Notes: generated from the sequence alone by a model not told the origin. Shown: positions 1 to 6,385, counted from the stretch's first letter. The stretch: DNA of 7,090 nt from Bacillota bacterium (GCA_021820805.1 JAKADF010000167.1:1-7090), one strand, 5' to 3'. A program made the numbers and translations.

Positions 1-696
1 AAGATAGTATTCTTTCTGAGTTTTTTCCATCTGCTTGCGAACACGTTGATGTATCTTACGCTCAAGTTCCAAAACTTCTCGCTCATCGGAGAGAAATTGG
101 AGCAATTTTTCGAGCCTTTGTTTAACATCAAAACTCTCGAGAATATCTTGCTTTTCCTTTACCTTCAGCGGGAGGTGAGCAGCAATTGCATCTGCAAACT
201 GACCCGGATGCTCTATATCAATAACGGAAGCATAGGTCTCTTGGTCTACTTTTTTTGAGAGCTTCGCATATTGTTCAAACTGTTGAAGTACAGAACGCAT
301 CATTGCCTGGAGTTCTGTTGAGACAGAAGCGTTATCATCTTCCGGGTAACGTGTAATTTCAACTTCAAACCAATCCTCAATACGAGTAAATAAACCTATT
401 CTGGCTCTTTCCAGCCCCTCAACTAAAACGCGGATTGTACCGTTTGGGAGTTTCATCATTTGCTTTACTTTCGCCAAGGTTCCCACATGATACAAATCAT
501 CTGGTGTTGGTTCATCTACTTGGCCATCCTCTTGTGATGTAAGCAAAATCAAATGATTCTCAACCATCGCCTGTTCAAGAGCTCGAATTGATTTTTCACG
601 TCCCACGTCAAAATGAAGCACCATTGAAGGATAGACCAGCAATCCTCTTAATGGTAACAATGGGAAAACGCTTTTTTCTGGACCTTCTGTAACCAT
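1..696 (-). CDS. lonA: ATP-dependent protease LonA, N-terminal part (runs off left edge)
   Basis: LonA is a cytoplasmic homo-hexameric AAA+ serine protease that degrades misfolded and some regulatory proteins. Only the first 232 codons are visible. The frame stays open to base 1, so the gene is cut by the window and not broken. The translation starts MVTEGPEKSVFPLLPLRGLL and has the hallmarks of the LON substrate-binding domain: PLLPLRGLLVYPSMVLHFDVGREKS near residues 13-37, LPNGTIRVLVEGLERARIG around 90-108, and the AHLPLKVKEKQDILE stretch near 181-195. A charged coiled-coil-like segment ending MEKTQKEYYL follows. This is close by eye to B. subtilis LonA. The ATPase and Ser/Lys protease domains lie outside. 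ATG at 696 is preceded by a GGGGGTGG ribosome binding site (708 to 701). It lies 75 bases after lonB and may have its own promoter. Confidence 0.96.
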   Translation of the reverse strand, partial: MVTEGPEKSVFPLLPLRGLLVYPSMVLHFDVGREKSIRALEQAMVENHLILLTSQEDGQVDEPTPDDLYHVGTLAKVKQMMKLPNGTIRVLVEGLERARIGLFTRIEDWFEVEITRYPEDDNASVSTELQAMMRSVLQQFEQYAKLSKKVDQETYASVIDIEHPGQFADAIAAHLPLKVKEKQDILESFDVKQRLEKLLQFLSDEREVLELERKIHQRVRKQMEKTQKEYYL

Positions 697-719
697 TCGT
701 CCACCCCCGGAACAATCTC

Positions 720-733
720 CCAATAGGAATTGG
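720..733 (-). repeat. small inverted repeat in lonA leader
   Basis: CCAAT (720-724) and ATTGG (729-733) form a perfect 5-bp dyad around a 4-base loop, just upstream of the lonA ribosome binding site and at the predicted transcription start. It is short enough to be chance, and no U-tract follows, so it is not a terminator. Confidence 0.25.
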
Positions 734-738
734 CCTTT

Positions 739-767
739 ATTGTACAGAATGCCAAACAGAAAGTCTA
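739..767 (-). promoter_or_regulatory. candidate sigma-A promoter for lonA
   Basis: Reading the minus strand, TAGACT (767 to 762; 4 of 6 to TTGACA) is followed after 17 bases by TACAAT (744 to 739; 5 of 6 to TATAAT). This would start RNA near 732, about 35 bases before the lonA ATG. It begins right after the lonB stop, so lonA could be transcribed both by read-through and independently. The call rests only on hexamer match and spacing. Confidence 0.45.
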
Positions 768-771
768 ATAC

Positions 772-2457
772 TCAAGCAGATGGAGATGCCGAATCTGCAC
801 TACCGGATGGCAAATTGGGTTCATAAACAGAAACAATATTGTCTAGGCCCCCAACAAGCGCAAGTCGCAACACATCTTCAATCCGTTCGACTGGAACGAC
901 CTTGACACCGTCGATCTCCCGAAACGACTCCTGCCAATTTTCCTTGGGTATCAGGACTACTTCTGCTCCTGCATCCCTTGCCGCTTCAATTTTTGCTGGT
1001 ACTCCGCCTACGGGCCGTACCAATCCACGAATGGAGATTTCCCCAGTCATCGCAATCGTATTCAAAACAGGTATTTTTCGAATTGCAGAGTATAGTGCGA
1101 CAGCCATTGTTACACCCGCACTCGGACCATCCACAGGCATTCCGCCTGGAAAGTTTACATGTAAATCATAAGATGAAACGTCGAGGTTCAATTGGCGCTT
1201 TAGAGTGGTCATTACGTTTTCTAATGACCCCATGGCCGTTGACTTTCTTCTCATACTCTTTTCGCGGCCATTAATCGTTTCCTCTTCAACTAAACCAGTG
1301 ATTATGACTTTTCCTTGCCCATTTGCCACATGCCTTGCCATCACTTCAACTTCAAGCAGCATCCCGCTCGCGGGCCCAAAAACCGCAAGTCCATTCACTA
1401 CACCAATTTGAGGACGACTAGCAATTTTTCGTTCCATTCGCGGTGGTATCTGACTAAATTCAACTACCCACTCTACATCAGATACTGTTAGTTCAGTACG
1501 CTGTTCAGACATCGCCAGCCCGCCGCAAATTTGAACAATGTTAACCGCTTCACGACCATTTGTTGCATATTGTGATATTTCTTCGACAACGTCATCTGCA
1601 TCAGGCATTTCAAGCTTTTCGATTGAGCCCCGAACGATTTTAGAAATCTCAGTTTTCGATAAAGGCTTAAAAAATATCTCCAAACACCGTGAGCGAATTG
1701 CTGGCGGTATATCCTCCGGAGTGCGAGTGGTCGCACCGACCAGCCGGAAATCGGCAGGTAATCCATTTTGAAAAATATCATGCACATGCGGTGGGATTGC
1801 AGTATCCTCACTGCTGTAGTATGCACTTTCCAAAAAAACACGCCTATCTTCCAAAACTTTTAACAGTTTATTCATTTGAATTGGATGAAGCTCACCAATC
1901 TCGTCAATAAATAATATACCACCATGGGCCTTTGTTACAGCTCCTGCCTTAGGCTGGGGTATTCCAGCCATGCCCATTGCGCCAGCACCTTGATAGATTG
2001 GATCATGGACGGAACCGATAAGCGGATCTGCAATACCTCGCTCGTCAAATCTTGCCGTTGTTGCATCTAACTCCACAAATTTTGCGTCACTTGTAAAAGG
2101 AGAACTTGCATTTTTTTTCGCTTCTTCAAGAATGACCCTTGCAGCAGCAGTTTTTCCGACGCCTGGAGGGCCATAGATTAATACGTGTTGGGGGTTCGGT
2201 CCACACAGCGCTGCACGTAATGCTCGGATTCCATCTTTTTGACCTACGATATCATCAATTCGCTGCGGGCGCGTTTTTTCAGCAAGCGGTTCTGTCAAGG
2301 ACACAGTTCTCATTTGACGAAGCTTTTCTAGTTCTTTTCTAGATTCTCGTTCTATTGCACCCTTATTATGATTTTGAGTTTTCAACAGGTTCCAAAAATA
2401 CAACCCAATAATAATCGCAAAAAACACTTGTATGGCAGCTAGAATTGTCACGCTCAT
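772..2457 (-). CDS. lonB: Lon-like ATP-dependent protease LonB, membrane-anchored
   Basis: 561-residue AAA+ protease of the bacillar LonB type. It lacks the large LON N-domain and instead begins with a hydrophobic helix at about residues 4-23, followed by a charged linker, so it is probably anchored in the membrane with its body in the cytoplasm. Visible motifs: Walker A GPPGVGKT 96-103, Walker B ILFIDEIGEL 181-190, and candidate arginine fingers in AIRSRC (Arg255/Arg257). The C-terminal Lon protease domain carries catalytic Ser446 in PVDGPSAG and Lys489 in RPVGGVPAK. Their spacing of 43 equals that of Ser679/Lys722 in E. coli Lon, so it should be active. The last 12 or so residues are a Ser/Ala-rich tail. 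ATG at 2457 has ribosome binding site GGGAGGG (2471 to 2465) at 7 bases. In B. subtilis lonB is expressed in the forespore under sigma-F. A terminator separates it from clpX. Confidence 0.96.
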   Translation of the reverse strand: MSVTILAAIQVFFAIIIGLYFWNLLKTQNHNKGAIERESRKELEKLRQMRTVSLTEPLAEKTRPQRIDDIVGQKDGIRALRAALCGPNPQHVLIYGPPGVGKTAAARVILEEAKKNASSPFTSDAKFVELDATTARFDERGIADPLIGSVHDPIYQGAGAMGMAGIPQPKAGAVTKAHGGILFIDEIGELHPIQMNKLLKVLEDRRVFLESAYYSSEDTAIPPHVHDIFQNGLPADFRLVGATTRTPEDIPPAIRSRCLEIFFKPLSKTEISKIVRGSIEKLEMPDADDVVEEISQYATNGREAVNIVQICGGLAMSEQRTELTVSDVEWVVEFSQIPPRMERKIASRPQIGVVNGLAVFGPASGMLLEVEVMARHVANGQGKVIITGLVEEETINGREKSMRRKSTAMGSLENVMTTLKRQLNLDVSSYDLHVNFPGGMPVDGPSAGVTMAVALYSAIRKIPVLNTIAMTGEISIRGLVRPVGGVPAKIEAARDAGAEVVLIPKENWQESFREIDGVKVVPVERIEDVLRLALVGGLDNIVSVYEPNLPSGSADSASPSA

Positions 2458-2469
2458 CTATTAACCCTC

Positions 2470-2507
2470 CCATGGACTGCACAAGCATATACCAAGTATG
2501 TCCATGG
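2470..2507 (-). repeat. 8-bp inverted repeat in lonB leader, overlapping the ribosome binding site
   Basis: CCATGGAC (2470-2477) and GTCCATGG (2500-2507) are perfect inverted copies 22 bases apart. One arm shares two bases with the lonB Shine-Dalgarno GGGAGGG. The other overlaps the GG of the sigma-F-like -10. It could be a protein-binding dyad or, in RNA started further upstream, a hairpin limiting ribosome access. It does not match the CtsR heptad or CIRCE. Confidence 0.5.
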
Positions 2508-2523
2508 AAAGTTAGTCATAAAC
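2494..2523 (-). promoter_or_regulatory. candidate forespore sigma-F-type promoter for lonB
   Basis: On the minus strand GTTTA (2523 to 2519) is followed after exactly 15 bases by GGACATACTT (2503 to 2494). This resembles the sigma-F/sigma-G pattern as I recall it: GYWTA, about 15 bases, then GG followed by A-rich alternating positions. RNA would start near 2487, about 30 bases before the lonB ATG. B. subtilis lonB is known to be sigma-F dependent, which agrees with the position. I see no convincing sigma-A promoter in the same gap. The short, degenerate consensus keeps confidence moderate. Confidence 0.45.
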
Positions 2524-2604
2524 CAAAAGAGAAAAAACGTCTATTGAACATGAGGCCTGTATAATATCACTCTTTTAAACATTATTTTCGAGCGTGAACA
2601 TTCG

Positions 2605-2659
2605 TAAAAATAAACAAAGACTGACTCATCAGCTTTCATCGCCAATGAGACAGTCTTTG
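2605..2659 (-). terminator. intrinsic terminator after clpX
   Basis: CAAAGACTG (2615-2623) pairs perfectly with CAGTCTTTG (2651-2659). After one A/A mismatch, CTCAT (2625-2629) pairs with ATGAG (2645-2649), leaving a 15-base loop. On the minus strand the stem is followed at once by TTTATTTTTA (2614 to 2605). It begins about 35 bases beyond the clpX stop. Stem plus U-rich tail is the classic rho-independent form, and it separates clpX from lonB. Confidence 0.85.
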
Positions 2660-2693
2660 AATAGTATAGTTGTGGTTTATAACTGCTTTTACT

Positions 2694-3971
2694 TTAAGCA
2701 GTCTCTTCTGATTTGCGGATTATCTTGATTGCTTTTCCGTCTTTCCCGAGTAAAATCGGTCCCTGTTCATGGTTTGCAGCTTCCTTAGTGATGATGCATT
2801 TATTTACATCCTCACGTGAAGGCAACTCATACATTACATCAAGCATAATGGACTCAATGATAGCTCGCAATCCACGAGCTCCCGTACCACGCTTAATTGC
2901 CTCTTTTGCTATGGAAGTGAGTGCATCTTCATGGAACTCGAGTACAACTCCGTCCAAGTCAAGCAACTTCTGAAATTGTTTAACCAAAGCGTTTTTCGGC
3001 TCCGTCAAAATCCGTTTTAATGCAGACTCATCCAGAGCTTCAAGGGTTGTTACAACAGGCAAACGTCCTACGAACTCAGGAATCAATCCAAACTTGAGTA
3101 GATCTTCAGGCAATACTTTCTTAAGAACGTCCGTACTTGTAGACTCTATCTGTGCAGCACTCACAGCACCAAAGCCAATTACTTTTCTGCCAAGGCGGCG
3201 CTTGATAATCGGTTCAATACCATCAAATGCTCCACCGCAGATAAAGAGAATATTTGTGGTGTCAATCTGAATGAATTCCTGATGCGGGTGTTTACGTCCG
3301 CCTTGTGGAGGAACACTCGCCACAGTTCCTTCAAGAATCTTCAATAATGCTTGTTGAACTCCTTCGCCAGATACATCCCTTGTAATCGATGGATTTTCTG
3401 ACTTTCGAGCAATTTTATCGATTTCATCGATGTAAATAATACCTCGTTCTGCCTTCTCAACATCATAATCTGCAGCCTGAATTAACTTTAACAGGATGTT
3501 CTCTACATCTTCACCAACATAGCCTGCTTCTGTTAAAGATGTCGCATCTGCAATTGCAAAAGGAACATTCAGAATACGGGCAAGCGTTTGTGCCAGCAAA
3601 GTCTTACCGCTTCCTGTAGGTCCAATGAGCATTATATTACTCTTTGCCAATTCGACATCTTCTGATTTAGCAGTGCCTGCATTAATTCGCTTGTAATGGT
3701 TATAAACCGCAACGGCCAAAGAGCGCTTAGCCGCTTCTTGACCAATCACATATTGGTCTAAAATTGTTTTTATTTCTGTCGGTTTCGGAACATCCTTGAG
3801 TTCAAACTCTTCTTCTTCGCCCAACTGCTCTTCGACGATTTCATTACAAAGCTCAATGCACTCGTCACAAATATAGACGCCGGGACCAGCAACCAGTTTT
3901 CGTACCTGTTCCTGCGTTTTCCCGCAGAACGAGCATTTCAACTGACCTTTTTCTTCGTTAAATTTGAACAT
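2694..3971 (-). CDS. clpX: ATP-dependent Clp protease ATP-binding subunit ClpX
   Basis: 425-residue AAA+ unfoldase that binds tagged or native substrates and threads them into ClpP. Domains in order: an N-terminal zinc-binding domain with Cys13, Cys16, Cys35 and Cys38; Walker A GPTGSGKT 117-124; pore-1 loop GYVGED 150-155; Walker B IIYIDEID 178-185; RKH loop 226-228; the ClpP-docking IGF tripeptide 265-267; an arginine finger at about Arg303 in EFVGRLP; and sensor-2 GARGLR 364-369. All key residues are present and the length is typical. The frame opens further upstream to 4019, but ATG 3971 gives the family start [17 protein letters not shown]. It has a strong AGGGAGGG (3986 to 3979) 7 bases upstream. 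The gene follows clpP by 81 bases with no clear promoter between, so co-transcription with clpP is likely. An intrinsic terminator follows. Confidence 0.98.
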   Translation of the reverse strand: MFKFNEEKGQLKCSFCGKTQEQVRKLVAGPGVYICDECIELCNEIVEEQLGEEEEFELKDVPKPTEIKTILDQYVIGQEAAKRSLAVAVYNHYKRINAGTAKSEDVELAKSNIMLIGPTGSGKTLLAQTLARILNVPFAIADATSLTEAGYVGEDVENILLKLIQAADYDVEKAERGIIYIDEIDKIARKSENPSITRDVSGEGVQQALLKILEGTVASVPPQGGRKHPHQEFIQIDTTNILFICGGAFDGIEPIIKRRLGRKVIGFGAVSAAQIESTSTDVLKKVLPEDLLKFGLIPEFVGRLPVVTTLEALDESALKRILTEPKNALVKQFQKLLDLDGVVLEFHEDALTSIAKEAIKRGTGARGLRAIIESIMLDVMYELPSREDVNKCIITKEAANHEQGPILLGKDGKAIKIIRKSEETA

Positions 3972-3978
3972 GAACGTT

Positions 3979-3986
3979 CCCTCCCT
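3979..3986 (-). promoter_or_regulatory. ribosome binding site fixing the clpX start
   Basis: AGGGAGGG on the minus strand lies 7 bases before ATG 3971. The in-frame ATG at 3989 overlaps this site and the ATG at 4019 has no comparable site, so the 441-residue reading would add 16 residues with no family support. Confidence 0.8.
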
Positions 3987-4052
3987 CATTACGAGGCTCC
4001 TGACACAGGATTCCTGCATCGAATTGAAGAATCAAGTGCAACAGCCGGAGTA

Positions 4053-4634
4053 TTACGTACGGGTAATGACCTCGTCAATTAATCCATATTCCTTTGCTTC
4101 TGTCGACGACAAGAAATTGTCACGATCTGTATCCCGTTCTACCTTCTCCAAAGGTTGCCCGGTACGCTCTGCCAAAATTCGATTTAATTTTTCTTTCGTT
4201 TTCAAAATCCAATCAGCATGAATTTTAATGTCAGAAGCTTGCCCTTGTACACCGCCTAGAGGCTGATGAATCATAATTTCTGAATTCGGCAAAGCAAAGC
4301 GTTTCCCTTTCTCACCTGCTGCAAGTAGAAACGCACCCATGCTTGCTGCCATACCAATACACATTGTCGATACTGCCGGCTTGATATGTTGAATTGTATC
4401 ATAGATAGCGAGTCCAGCTGTGACTGAACCACCAGGACTATTGATATAAAGTTGAATATCGCGTTCCGGATCATCTGCTGCTAAAAACAACAGTTGGGCC
4501 ACAATCGAATTGGCTACATAATCATCAATTGGTGTACCAAGAAGGATAATTCGATCTCGCAATAACCTTGAATATATATCGTAAGACCGTTCCCCTCTGC
4601 TTGTTTGTTCAATAACAATCGGTGTCAAACCCAC
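4053..4634 (-). CDS. clpP: ATP-dependent Clp protease proteolytic subunit ClpP (GTG start)
   Basis: 193-residue serine peptidase that forms the two-ring 14-mer chamber working with ClpX and other Clp ATPases. The catalytic triad is Ser98 (GMAASMGAF), His123 (MIHQPLGG) and Asp172 (DTDRDNF), the usual family numbering once the start is set at GTG 4634. The oxyanion-region glycines (NSPGGS, 65-70) are intact. The open frame reaches a TTG at 4691, but that codon lies inside a hairpin and would add 19 unrelated residues. GTG 4634 has AGGAGGG (4647 to 4641) 6 bases before it and gives [15 protein letters not shown], aligning with the start of B. subtilis ClpP. It sits between tig (132-base gap) and clpX (81-base gap). 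I see no CtsR heptad pair upstream, although CtsR controls clpP in many Bacilli. Confidence 0.98.
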   Translation of the reverse strand: MGLTPIVIEQTSRGERSYDIYSRLLRDRIILLGTPIDDYVANSIVAQLLFLAADDPERDIQLYINSPGGSVTAGLAIYDTIQHIKPAVSTMCIGMAASMGAFLLAAGEKGKRFALPNSEIMIHQPLGGVQGQASDIKIHADWILKTKEKLNRILAERTGQPLEKVERDTDRDNFLSSTEAKEYGLIDEVITRT

Positions 4635-4640
4635 CTTAAT

Positions 4641-4647
4641 CCCTCCT
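4641..4647 (-). promoter_or_regulatory. ribosome binding site fixing the clpP GTG start
   Basis: AGGAGGG on the minus strand is 6 bases before GTG 4634. It is the strongest Shine-Dalgarno match in the tig-clpP gap and decides the start in favour of GTG over the upstream TTG. Confidence 0.85.
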
Positions 4648-4684
4648 ATGGCACGCGAATTCCGATGCGCCCCAGTTGTGTGAA

Positions 4685-4713
4685 GAGACAAGGCATACTC
4701 TTCGCCTTGTCTC
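4685..4713 (-). repeat. perfect 10-bp hairpin between tig and clpP
   Basis: GAGACAAGGC (4685-4694) and GCCTTGTCTC (4704-4713) form a perfect 10-bp stem with a 9-base loop. It begins about 53 bases after the tig stop and ends about 50 bases before the clpP GTG. The downstream minus-strand sequence (TTCACACAAC) is not U-rich and neither is the other side, so a standard intrinsic terminator is unlikely. An mRNA-stabilising or processing hairpin, a partial attenuator or a protein-binding dyad would all fit. Confidence 0.6.
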
Positions 4714-4766
4714 GATGTCCTTTGTACGACATTATGTCAGAAGATATGTGATTATTGTACCCAAAA

Positions 4767-6059
4767 TCATACTACTTTGCTATTCGACACAAGAAATTCG
4801 ACTGTCTTACGATTACGCAAGTCAAGTTTAAGAGATGCAAAATCAGGATCACGCATCGCAAGGAGCTGTTTCACTCTATCAAGTTCCAACCCTGACGATT
4901 CAGCAAGTTTTTGGAATTCTACATTCAAATCTTCTTCGCTAGGTGCAAATCCTTCTTTTTCAGCAACTGCTTCAAGCACTAGTTCAGTGCGAACACTTCT
5001 CTCTGCAGCATCTTTGAACTGACTGCGCAACTCATCCATCGTTGTCCCAGTGAATTCAAGATACGCATCAAGAGGAATTTGCTGCATTTGCAACTGTTCA
5101 GCAAAGTGATGAAGCTGATGATCAACTTCATGTTCAATCATGACTTCAGGTATTTCAATCTTCGCATTATCAACAGCAAGTTTCACAGCCTCATCCTCTA
5201 GATAACGCTTATGCTCAGCTTCTGCTCTAGATTCTAACTGTTTCTTTAGATCTTCAGTATACTCTCCCACTGTTTGAAACTCACTAATTTCCTGTACAAA
5301 TTCATCGTTGAATTCTCGAAGAGACTTACGCTTAATATCATGCAGTACAACATGGAACTTTGCTGCTTGTCCTGCTAAAGATTTCACATGATAATCTTCT
5401 GGGAACGTAACCTCAATATCCCGCTCTTCTCCAGTCTTCATACCAATCAGTTGTTCCTCGAAACCTGCAATAAACATGCCTGAACCGACTTCCAGCTGGA
5501 AGTTTTCAGCATCTCCGCCTTCAAAAGGCTCACCATTTACGGTACCAAGGAAATCAATGTTCACACTATCTTCTTTTTGAACTTCTCCGTCTTCAACTAC
5601 ATCAATTTCTGCATGACTCTTGCGGACATTTTCAATTTCTTGTTGAGCCTTTTCATCCGTAACATTAAATTCTTTATCTTGAATTTCAAGGCCTGTATAC
5701 GCGCCGAGTTCTACTTCAGGTTTGACAGTAACAGTTGCCTTGAATACAAATGGCTTACCGTTCTCAACTTGAACAACATCAACATCTGGACGGTCAACAG
5801 GATTAATACCGACTTCACGAACAGCTTCTTCAAAAGCCTTCGGTAACAGGAAGTCGACAGCATCCTGGTATAAGGACTCTACCCCGAATTTCATTTCAAA
5901 TATTTTACGAGGGACCTTCCCTTTTCGAAATCCAGGTACAGTTACACGCTTGATAATATTCTTAAAAGCATGATCAAGCGCTTCACCAAAGCGCTCGCTG
6001 CCAACCTCAACTTCCAAAACCCCCGTGTTGGCTGCTGTCTTTTCCCATTTCGCTGTCAT
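4767..6059 (-). CDS. tig: trigger factor, ribosome-associated chaperone/prolyl isomerase
   Basis: 430-residue chaperone that docks at the ribosomal exit tunnel and shields nascent chains. It has three regions. The N-terminal ribosome-binding domain carries the signature GFRKGKVPR at 43-51. An FKBP-type peptidyl-prolyl isomerase domain spans about 160-245 (DSVNIDFLGTVNGEPFEGG and the GSGMFIAGFEEQLIGM stretch). A helical C-terminal chaperone domain with many Glu/Lys residues follows, ending in RKTVEFLV. Length and order match the family. The frame opens to a GTG at 6098, but ATG 6059 gives MTAKWEKTAANTGVLEVEV, which aligns with the B. subtilis start MSVKWEK. It has GGGGAGG (6075 to 6069) 9 bases upstream. 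It is the first gene of the probable tig-clpP-clpX unit, with an extended -10 promoter about 105 bases upstream. Confidence 0.98.
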   Translation of the reverse strand: MTAKWEKTAANTGVLEVEVGSERFGEALDHAFKNIIKRVTVPGFRKGKVPRKIFEMKFGVESLYQDAVDFLLPKAFEEAVREVGINPVDRPDVDVVQVENGKPFVFKATVTVKPEVELGAYTGLEIQDKEFNVTDEKAQQEIENVRKSHAEIDVVEDGEVQKEDSVNIDFLGTVNGEPFEGGDAENFQLEVGSGMFIAGFEEQLIGMKTGEERDIEVTFPEDYHVKSLAGQAAKFHVVLHDIKRKSLREFNDEFVQEISEFQTVGEYTEDLKKQLESRAEAEHKRYLEDEAVKLAVDNAKIEIPEVMIEHEVDHQLHHFAEQLQMQQIPLDAYLEFTGTTMDELRSQFKDAAERSVRTELVLEAVAEKEGFAPSEEDLNVEFQKLAESSGLELDRVKQLLAMRDPDFASLKLDLRNRKTVEFLVSNSKVV

Positions 6060-6089
6060 CAACAACTTCCTCCCCAAGACTATATGGCC

Positions 6090-6108
6090 TGGTGTCACTT
6101 TAACACCA
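6090..6108 (-). repeat. hairpin in the tig 5' leader
   Basis: TGGTGT (6090-6095) and ACACCA (6103-6108) make a perfect 6-bp stem with a 7-base loop, inside the predicted tig leader and about 14 bases upstream of its ribosome binding site. The alternative GTG at 6098 lies in the loop. It may influence translation, but it matches no riboswitch class I recognise. Confidence 0.35.
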
Positions 6109-6164
6109 CAACCGTCATTCTTATTACATATTTCTCAACCTCGTAACCGAGCAAAGGCGTTCCT

Positions 6165-6192
6165 ATTATAACATGATTTGATTTTCACTCAA
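6165..6192 (-). promoter_or_regulatory. sigma-A promoter for tig (extended -10)
   Basis: The minus strand carries TTGAGT (6192 to 6187; 4 of 6), a 16-base spacer, and a perfect TATAAT (6170 to 6165) preceded by TGT, the extended -10 motif. RNA would start near 6158, giving a leader of about 100 bases before the tig ATG. This is the best housekeeping promoter in the window and probably drives tig-clpP-clpX. Confidence 0.75.
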
Positions 6193-6215
6193 CTTTGCCC
6201 AGGTACGTCAACAAC

Positions 6216-6238
6216 TAGACATTCAAGCAGAATGTCTA
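6216..6238. repeat. perfect 9-bp inverted repeat upstream of tig promoter
   Basis: TAGACATTC (6216-6224) and GAATGTCTA (6230-6238) are perfectly inverted around a 5-base centre, AAGCA. It lies 24 bases upstream of the tig -35 element, a usual place for an activator or repressor site. No T-run follows on either strand, so it is not a normal terminator. Confidence 0.55.
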
Positions 6239-6270
6239 TCTTAGAAGATTCCTTTAAGATGTTTTCAAAA

Positions 6271-6299
6271 AGTATATCATTGTTTTCCGAACTTGACGC
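6271..6299 (-). promoter_or_regulatory. possible second upstream promoter (extended -10)
   Basis: The minus strand carries TATACT (6276 to 6271; 5 of 6) preceded by TGA, with GCGTCA (6299 to 6294; 3 of 6) 17 bases upstream. If active, its RNA would contain the 6216-6238 repeat as a leader hairpin before tig. The weak -35 makes this a candidate only. Confidence 0.3.
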
Positions 6300-6322
6300 T
6301 GCCAGCAACTCGCCTGCAGCGT
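6296..6322. repeat. 7-bp GC-rich inverted repeat
   Basis: ACGCTGC (6296-6302) and GCAGCGT (6316-6322) are perfect inverted copies 13 bases apart. One arm overlaps the -35 region of the candidate promoter at 6271-6299, so it could be an operator for that promoter. There is no T-run on either side. Confidence 0.4.
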
Positions 6323-6355
6323 AACAATACCTTGTTCAGCTTAACTCCGATTGAC

Positions 6356-6385
6356 ATTGTAGCATGAGATCCATTTTAACACCAA
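6356..6385 (-). promoter_or_regulatory. possible third upstream promoter (extended -10)
   Basis: The minus strand carries TACAAT (6361 to 6356; 5 of 6) preceded by TGC, with TTGGTG (6385 to 6380; 3 of 6) at 18-base spacing. It would start RNA near 6349, giving a leader of about 290 bases before tig or a small non-coding RNA. The evidence is hexamers only. Confidence 0.25.

Noticed and set aside
46..258. 70-codon plus-strand frame at the left edge
   Set aside because: It is the complement of the LonA N-terminal coding region, which matches the Lon family throughout.
839..1411. Several overlapping plus-strand open frames opposite lonB
   Set aside because: They lack ribosome binding sites and recognisable domains, and lie wholly inside a strongly conserved minus-strand gene. 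They are antisense shadows.
3998..4016. TCCTG/CAGGA/TCCTG words in the clpX leader as a regulatory switch
   Set aside because: The arms are only 5 bp, with a 3-base or 1-base centre. This is easily chance and too small for a convincing RNA or protein site.
4728..4738. GACATTATGTC palindrome after tig
   Set aside because: An 11-base palindrome with a 1-base centre cannot form an RNA hairpin, and no promoter overlaps it convincingly. Too short to call an operator.
5577..5846. 89-codon plus-strand frame opposite tig
   Set aside because: Phe/Asn-rich translation typical of the antisense of Glu/Lys-rich coding sequence, with no domain and no ribosome binding site.
6351..6379. Plus-strand TTGACA with TTTTAA 17 bases later as a promoter
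   Set aside because: The -35 is perfect but the -10 matches only 3 of 6, and no plus-strand gene follows.
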